In this document: piece after piece, positions 6,670 to 11,222 of the stretch | How the letters are laid out: each line of letters opens with the position of its first letter | Position numbering within the stretch: the first letter of the stretch is position 1 | NCBI GenBank assembly: GCA_902572675.1 | Contig: CACGGY010000030.1 | Coordinates: forward strand, 1-11,222 | DNA length: 11,222 nt | Direction of reading: 5' to 3' | Source of the DNA: an uncultured Prochlorococcus sp. | Lineage (GTDB): Bacteria > Cyanobacteriota > Cyanobacteriia > PCC-6307 > Cyanobiaceae | Position numbers and translations under genes: made by a program | Notes under the pieces: generated by a model | The model's database searches: none | What the model was told of the DNA's origin: nothing | The model's input: only the letters and a program-made list of their open reading frames with translations

Positions 6670-8019
6670 TTAAAAATTACTTTTATTTTCAAAAACTTTC
6701 CAAATATTAACCAGTGAATCTTTAGTACCAATGTTTCCAGGATGAGTAACAATAGGCAGTTTTTCGCCATTTTTTAGGTTATAAGTCACCACTGAAATGC
6801 CTGGTAAAATCTGCCCTTCAAGATGAACATAATCGGCATTAAGTCCATCACTAAGAATCAAATTTGTTGTTATTCCACCTTTTGAAATCAAATATCCTAT
6901 TTCATACTTCAAATCTGCGACTAATTCAGCAATAAAACAAGCAAGTAAATTATAAAAAATAAATAGTTCAGAAGCATCTAAAGACATAAATTTTCTTGAA
7001 GTAAACAAAACGGGAGTTTTTCCTTTTTCAAAAGAATATCTAATTTCTTTCAAAAATTTATTTTTAAACAAATTCCTTCGCTTCTGATTATTATCTGATG
7101 AGGTAATTTTAAAGAATTCAAAAACATCTAATTCAACCGGATTGCAATAACTTATCTCTAATAAATTATTTAATTGTATTGTTGAAAGTTCTACATAAGA
7201 TCCAACAATTATGAGTCCTGGAAGAAAACTTTTTTCTTTATTTCTTTTTCTTAAACTAGAAAAAAATATTTCACTCTTAAAGACACTTTTTTTCTCAGAA
7301 ATTGAACTTATAAAACTTGCTGCAGTTCGAAAAAGGAAATTTTTGTGTTTAATTAATTTTTTAATTACTAAGGAAAATTTTTTTAGTTGAGAATAATTTT
7401 CTATATCTACAATTACATGTTTATTATTCTTCAAGTTCTTTAGTGTTTTAAAAACAATATTATTTTCTTCATCATTTAGCATTTCGATATCTGAAAATAA
7501 AAGATTTTGAATATCTTCAAAATTTATTTGAGATTTACTCTGCTGAAATAAAAGGTTCTTGACATTACTTGTCTCATATCCAAAAATTTTATCTGTTGCA
7601 AAAATTGTTTGACTAATAGGGGTTTTATCAACAAAATGAGATCCATTAATTGTTAATCTTTTACCCTCTATGAAAGCTGGAATATGAAAAGTAGCATCAA
7701 AAGGACCTAAGCAACTATTTATAGCACTTGGCTCTAAAAAGTTATGTCCTCGAAGAGTTGAGTCTCCTCTACTTATAAAAATAATTTCTTCTTCATAGGT
7801 TTTAGAAGCAATTACAGACTTAAGATTTTTGCAAATTTCCTCTATTGTTAATTTCGCATCATTTTCCGATAGTGACCTTGTATTAGCCAAAATAAAAAAT
7901 AAATTAGATTTAGATTCAAAACCTTTGACTAAAGTTGAGCAGTCCCACTTAAGCAGTAATAAGCAATCATGAACAGTTTGAGAACCTGTAGGATCATCAT
8001 CTATAACGACAAATTTCAT
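6670..8019 (-). CDS. DUF1537 / four-carbon acid sugar kinase family protein
   Basis: Members of this family (OtnK, DtnK and LtnK types) phosphorylate four-carbon sugar acids such as erythronate and threonate with ATP; the substrate here is not determined. Recognisable features in the 449 residues are the N-terminal VVIDDDPTGSQTVHD (4-18) and SRGDSTLRGH (83-92), both hallmark substrate-domain motifs. The C-terminal nucleotide-domain motifs are SKGGITTNLIL, the PGI of GQILPGIS, and HPGNIGTKDSL. The middle (~150-320) is Lys/Asn/Ile-rich and diverged. The length is near the family norm. It lacks the usual neighbours of catabolic clusters (isomerase, aldolase, dehydrogenase) and instead follows a mutarotase-like gene with a 13 bp gap, suggesting co-transcription. 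It ends 2 bp from the convergent icd stop. The family call is firm and the kinase activity is inferred. Confidence 0.88.
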   Translation of the reverse strand: MKFVVIDDDPTGSQTVHDCLLLLKWDCSTLVKGFESKSNLFFILANTRSLSENDAKLTIEEICKNLKSVIASKTYEEEIIFISRGDSTLRGHNFLEPSAINSCLGPFDATFHIPAFIEGKRLTINGSHFVDKTPISQTIFATDKIFGYETSNVKNLLFQQSKSQINFEDIQNLLFSDIEMLNDEENNIVFKTLKNLKNNKHVIVDIENYSQLKKFSLVIKKLIKHKNFLFRTAASFISSISEKKSVFKSEIFFSSLRKRNKEKSFLPGLIIVGSYVELSTIQLNNLLEISYCNPVELDVFEFFKITSSDNNQKRRNLFKNKFLKEIRYSFEKGKTPVLFTSRKFMSLDASELFIFYNLLACFIAELVADLKYEIGYLISKGGITTNLILSDGLNADYVHLEGQILPGISVVTYNLKNGEKLPIVTHPGNIGTKDSLVNIWKVFENKSNF

Positions 8020-8032
8020 AAGTATTGCAAAA

Positions 8033-8887
8033 TTACTTAAGAGATTTTATTTGTATTGAGGCATTTAACCTTTTACTATCATTTGAAGGAATCATAATGT
8101 TTCTAAATCCATCAACAAAAGAATTTCGAGGACTAGTCCAAGGCTCGAGACATATCATTTTTCTTGGAGGATCACTCCAAATAACACCTAAATCAAAAGG
8201 ATATGGATGATTTAAAGTTATCTCTCTTTTAAAGATTTTATCTCGAAAAGAGCTTCTACCGGAAGTATACATAAGCAAATCAACTCCTAAATTAATTTTT
8301 TTTAATTCATCCAAAGTATTACTTATAATATTTTTTTCTTGATCCTGACAATTACGTGGATTATCAATAAAATCTAAATTTTTGAAATCTGAAACATTAA
8401 AATAAGGATGCAAACCAAAATTTATAGGCATAACAAAGTCTGTATTGTTATTAATTGTAATTTCAAATTCTAAACAGTTAATCTTTAAGATAACTTCTAT
8501 TTTTAATTCGAAATCGAAAGGATAATATTTTTTGGTTTTTTTAGATGAATTTAAGAATAAGCGTAAAATTTTTTCATTTTCATTGAAGGAGTATTGCCAT
8601 TGCAAATCTCTAGCGAAACCATGTTGTGGTATTTGCAAATAACCATTTCCAAATACTGAACTAAAAGTATGAAGATTTCCACATATTGGAAACAAAATTG
8701 GAATACCTCCCCTAATACTTTTTGTCTTGTCCATAAATCTTTCTTCATCGAAATAAAGTATTTCATTACCATCCGAAACCCAATTCGTAATAATGCCGCC
8801 TCTTTTAGGACAAAATTTAATGTAGTTATTTTTATCTAATTGGAAGACAAAAATTTCTTGGTCTTGATTAGATAATTCAAATTTCAC
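8033..8887 (-). CDS. Aldose 1-epimerase / hexose-6-phosphate mutarotase family protein
   Basis: The galactose-mutarotase fold interconverts alpha and beta anomers of sugars or sugar phosphates; the substrate is not clear. In 284 residues I see RGGIPILFPICGN (59-71), QHGFARD with His89, FGLHPYF with His160 and ICLEPW with Glu248. This is the usual His/His/Glu catalytic layout. The Arg in the RGGIP motif is shared with the YeaD-like D-hexose-6-phosphate epimerases, so a phosphorylated substrate is plausible. No signal peptide is seen, so it is cytosolic. The start is GTG at 8885-8887 (coding MKFELSNQDQ); no ATG fits better nearby. It sits 10 bp after the hydrolase gene and 13 bp before the DUF1537 gene, so the three are probably one transcript. 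Confidence 0.88.
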   Translation of the reverse strand: MKFELSNQDQEIFVFQLDKNNYIKFCPKRGGIITNWVSDGNEILYFDEERFMDKTKSIRGGIPILFPICGNLHTFSSVFGNGYLQIPQHGFARDLQWQYSFNENEKILRLFLNSSKKTKKYYPFDFELKIEVILKINCLEFEITINNNTDFVMPINFGLHPYFNVSDFKNLDFIDNPRNCQDQEKNIISNTLDELKKINLGVDLLMYTSGRSSFRDKIFKREITLNHPYPFDLGVIWSDPPRKMICLEPWTSPRNSFVDGFRNIMIPSNDSKRLNASIQIKSLK

Positions 8888-8897
8888 AATGTATTAC

Positions 8898-9797
8898 TTA
8901 CAGAGAATCAACCCAATCCAAAATATGCTGATTAACTAATTCAGGTATTTCATCATGAGGACAATGGCCTGCATCAAGAATAATTTCTTGTGTATTCTTT
9001 GGTGTAAATTTTTTATATAGATTTCTTTTTTTTGGAGTGTTCATCCATGGATCTTTCCCTCCCCAAAGAAGTAATAATGGTGCATTTAGCTTTGCGAATA
9101 ACTTATCCAACGGCAATCCCTGAGGACCTGATGGGTTAAATACACTTCTAAAAACATTAAAAGCTCCGAAATCTAGCGAAGGCTTCCTTATCGACTCTAC
9201 TAAAAAATCATCAACATTTTTTTTATCAACATAAACTTGATTCAAAGTTTTTTTAATATTTTTTGGATTTCTCATATTCTCAAAAATTAAACGTTGAAGA
9301 ACAATATTTTTCAAAAATATGCCAGCAACTGTTTCAATTGAAGTTTGCAAGATATTCTTTTTGATAGTTTTTTCTTCACTAAAATATCCCGCAGCGTTAA
9401 GTAATATCACTCCTGCGTTTAGCTCCTTTAATTCTGCACCAGCTGCTAATGCTGCATAACCACCTAATGAATTTCCAACGACAATTGTAGGCTTTTTTAT
9501 TTTCTCTCGTACATAAGCAACAACCTGATCTTTCCATAAAGATCCTGAATATTCGACGTCTTGAGGCTTAGGACTTTTTCCAAAACCTAGTAAATCCATA
9601 GCATGAACTTCGTATTTTGAACTCAAAACAGGGATATTAAATCTCCAATGATCCGTAGAAGCGCCGAAACCATGAATTAATAAAATTGCGTAATCTTTTG
9701 ATATTTGTTCAGGATTAGCTGAAACAGTATGTATTGGGTAATTTAAAAAATTCCAGTCATAATTTACATCACTATCAATCAGAGCTGATTTATCCAT
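8898..9797 (-). CDS. Alpha/beta-fold hydrolase
   Basis: A 299-residue alpha/beta hydrolase of the type common in cyanobacteria and plastids. The oxyanion HGFGAS is at 42-47, the nucleophile elbow GNSLGG has Ser110, the acid is Asp249 in GGKDPW, and the catalytic His278 is in AGHCPHDE; the cap domain covers about 140-225. The motif DLLGFGKSPKP is typical of this group, so esterase or lipase-like activity is likely, but the substrate cannot be told. Some chlorophyll-dephytylating enzymes belong to related groups; nothing here proves that role. No signal peptide or membrane anchor is apparent. The 44 bp upstream gap contains a TAGAAT hexamer (minus strand, 9823-9828) that could be a -10 box for this gene and those downstream. 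Confidence 0.9.
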   Translation of the reverse strand: MDKSALIDSDVNYDWNFLNYPIHTVSANPEQISKDYAILLIHGFGASTDHWRFNIPVLSSKYEVHAMDLLGFGKSPKPQDVEYSGSLWKDQVVAYVREKIKKPTIVVGNSLGGYAALAAGAELKELNAGVILLNAAGYFSEEKTIKKNILQTSIETVAGIFLKNIVLQRLIFENMRNPKNIKKTLNQVYVDKKNVDDFLVESIRKPSLDFGAFNVFRSVFNPSGPQGLPLDKLFAKLNAPLLLLWGGKDPWMNTPKKRNLYKKFTPKNTQEIILDAGHCPHDEIPELVNQHILDWVDSL

Positions 9798-9841
9798 TTA
9801 TTAAAATTCTTTTGGTTAATTTATTCTAATAAACTTATTTA

Positions 9842-11209
9842 CTAAAGAAGACCCACAGGATCAGCTGCAACATCATCTGAAATTTTATTGCCATCATTTG
9901 GGGGCTTATCTTTTAGAACAATTCTCAGGAGAACAGGTGCAAGAAATGTAGTTCCTATAACCATTAATAAAATAGCCGCTTCAAGAGAAGGAGTTAACAA
10001 CTTAGCGCTTGTTCCTAGTCCAAGAAAAATTAAACCAACCTCTCCTCTAGGCATCATGCCCAAACCTACAACTAATCTATTTGTGGGTTTATCACTTGAA
10101 AATACCCATCCTGCCGCAATTTTTCCAATAATTGCTACAACTAACAAAAATCCTGCAACTACTAGAGCTGACCTACTTGTTGGATCAAGTGGATTGATAA
10201 CTGATAAATCCATTCCAGCTCCCACTAATACGAAGAAAATTGTTGCGAATAGAGATACTAAAGGTAAAACGGATTGTTGAATTGCGTGATTATTTTTAGA
10301 ACTACTAAGAATTAATCCTGCTGCAAAAGCACCTAAAGCTGCTTCCAATCCAATGGCTGTTGCTACAAAGCAACACAACACCAGTATCACAAAAGAGGCT
10401 ACTACTACTGCTCCTGGAGCCTTCAATCTATCTAATAACCAATCAAAACCCGGGGCTGCTGTTCTACTTAATGCGATAGCAGCAATAACAAATACTACAG
10501 CTGCAGCAACTAATTTGACGATAGGAGCAATTTCTAAAGAACCTCCTGCAGCAAGGGCGACTACAACTGCAAGAATCACAATACCCAAAATATCATCCAA
10601 AACAGCCGCTCCAATAACAATCTGTCCTTCTCTAGTTTTTAAATATCCCAACTCACCAAATACACTCGCAGTAATTCCTATACTTGTTGCCGTCATAGAT
10701 GCTCCAGCAAAAACTGCTGGAATTAGATCTACTTGGAAAATAAACATTAATCCAAGAGTTCCAAAGGCAAAAGGTAAAATTACACCAGCCATAGCAACAG
10801 TGAAAGCCTGAGCTCCCACGGCTACTAATTCCTCTAACTCACTTTCTAATCCTGTTAAAAATAAAAGAGCATATAACCCTAGAGTTGCTACTGCTTGAAG
10901 AGATGGAAAACTTTCAAAATAAACATCAGGTACTGCTTCTGGAGGGATTGACGCTAATGAGCTAATAACATTTACAAGTCCTTCATTTAATTCGGTTCCA
11001 GCTGAGGGAGGTATCAACAAATGGAATCCTGATGCCCCTATCACAACCCCTGCAAGAAGCTCACCTACTATCGTTGGCAAACTCAGTCTTACTAATACTT
11101 CTGCTAATGCTCTTGCAGCTAAAAATATCAACAGAAACCTTATAACTCCTATCAACGTTTCAGCAACTTCTAAATCATGTGCACTTAATTCAGCAAGTAA
11201 AGAATACAT
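9842..11209 (-). CDS. Na+/H+ antiporter of the CPA2 (NapA/NhaS3-like) family
   Basis: An integral membrane protein of about 12-13 segments that exchanges Na+ for H+ (or K+) across the plasma or thylakoid membrane, for pH and salt balance. Seen in 455 residues: an N-terminal helix (~17-35), PTIVGELLAGVVIGASG (45-61), the LFLTGLE motif (116-122) and TATSIGITASVFGELG (173-188). The ion-binding aspartate pair AAVLDDILG (Asp205-Asp206) and the late MPRGEVGLIFLGLG motif with its charged Arg/Glu are conserved in CPA2 transporters. The Gly/Ala-rich helices make this gene less AT-rich than its neighbours, which needs no transfer explanation. The ATG at 11207-11209 is chosen, but the frame stays open to the window edge upstream, so an earlier start outside is possible. 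The C-terminus is a short soluble tail (DKPPNDGNKISDDVAADPVGLL). A 44 bp gap precedes the hydrolase gene. Related to Synechocystis NhaS3; the orthology is my inference. Confidence 0.93.
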   Translation of the reverse strand: MYSLLAELSAHDLEVAETLIGVIRFLLIFLAARALAEVLVRLSLPTIVGELLAGVVIGASGFHLLIPPSAGTELNEGLVNVISSLASIPPEAVPDVYFESFPSLQAVATLGLYALLFLTGLESELEELVAVGAQAFTVAMAGVILPFAFGTLGLMFIFQVDLIPAVFAGASMTATSIGITASVFGELGYLKTREGQIVIGAAVLDDILGIVILAVVVALAAGGSLEIAPIVKLVAAAVVFVIAAIALSRTAAPGFDWLLDRLKAPGAVVVASFVILVLCCFVATAIGLEAALGAFAAGLILSSSKNNHAIQQSVLPLVSLFATIFFVLVGAGMDLSVINPLDPTSRSALVVAGFLLVVAIIGKIAAGWVFSSDKPTNRLVVGLGMMPRGEVGLIFLGLGTSAKLLTPSLEAAILLMVIGTTFLAPVLLRIVLKDKPPNDGNKISDDVAADPVGLL

Positions 11210-11222
11210 ATGAAATGAGATA

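Noticed and set aside
6655..6690. Bidirectional terminator between icd and the DUF1537 gene
   Set aside because: Only 2 bp separate the stop codons and no GC-containing stem followed by a T-run is visible; the A/T runs there are typical of the whole window.
8025..8210. Plus-strand 61-residue ORF at the end of the mutarotase-like gene
   Set aside because: Antisense to the conserved C-terminal CLEPW region of that gene; a shadow frame.
10353..10811. Long plus-strand open frame opposite the antiporter (also 9888-10280)
   Set aside because: Low-complexity Thr/Ala/Pro-rich translation of the strand opposite a clear membrane-protein gene; no ribosome site or family motif.
1..11222. CRISPR array, transposon, prophage, tRNA or toxin-antitoxin module
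   Set aside because: No repeated spacer units, transposase or integrase motifs, cloverleaf-like sequence or paired small ORFs were seen on either strand.

Overview
The window is strongly AT-rich, with long A/T homopolymers, 6-60 bp gaps between genes and high protein-level resemblance to marine picocyanobacteria. The fused panC-cmk gene, the ho1-pebA-pebB bilin cassette, a cyanobacterial-type isocitrate dehydrogenase with its central insertion, and a NapA/NhaS3-like antiporter together point to a high-light-adapted Prochlorococcus, or a very close relative. This assignment rests on recognised protein sequences and composition; no database search was run.

Layout. (1) Bases 1-434 hold the middle of purM, read from about residue 13 of the family. 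PurM similarity stops abruptly near base 380, in the motif GGETAE, and runs straight into panC lacking its first ~20-25 codons. (2) 407-1852 (+): pantoate ligase fused to cytidylate kinase. (3) 1846-4544 (-): a compact run read ho1, pebA, pebB, then a low-molecular-weight protein tyrosine phosphatase whose stop overlaps the stop of panC-cmk. pebB and the phosphatase each carry one extra base in an A/T homopolymer, which breaks the reading frame. (4) 4602-5033 (-): a conserved-looking 143-residue protein I do not recognise. (5) 5034-5242: a divergent promoter region. (6) 5243-6667 (+): icd, preceded by a five-codon mini-ORF that has a Shine-Dalgarno-like sequence. (7) 6670-11209 (-): napA-type antiporter, alpha/beta hydrolase, an aldose-1-epimerase-like protein and a DUF1537 four-carbon acid sugar kinase family protein, all pointing the same way. 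The last three are spaced 10-13 bp apart.

How the genes fit together. Heme oxygenase opens heme to biliverdin, PebA reduces it to 15,16-dihydrobiliverdin and PebB reduces that to phycoerythrobilin, so 2353-4544 encodes a full heme-to-phycoerythrobilin route if the pebB frameshift is not real. icd supplies 2-oxoglutarate for nitrogen assimilation. purM and panC-cmk are housekeeping nucleotide and coenzyme A genes. The 8.0-8.9 kb pair looks like carbohydrate or sugar-acid metabolism with unknown substrates.

I found no CRISPR array, transposon, prophage, tRNA or rRNA, and no convincing new multi-gene system. The most notable features are the purM/panC junction, the two homopolymer frameshifts (all three disruptions lie in the first 2.9 kb), and the mini-ORF ahead of icd. 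The disruptions may be sequencing or assembly artefacts, and that should be tested before any biological reading.
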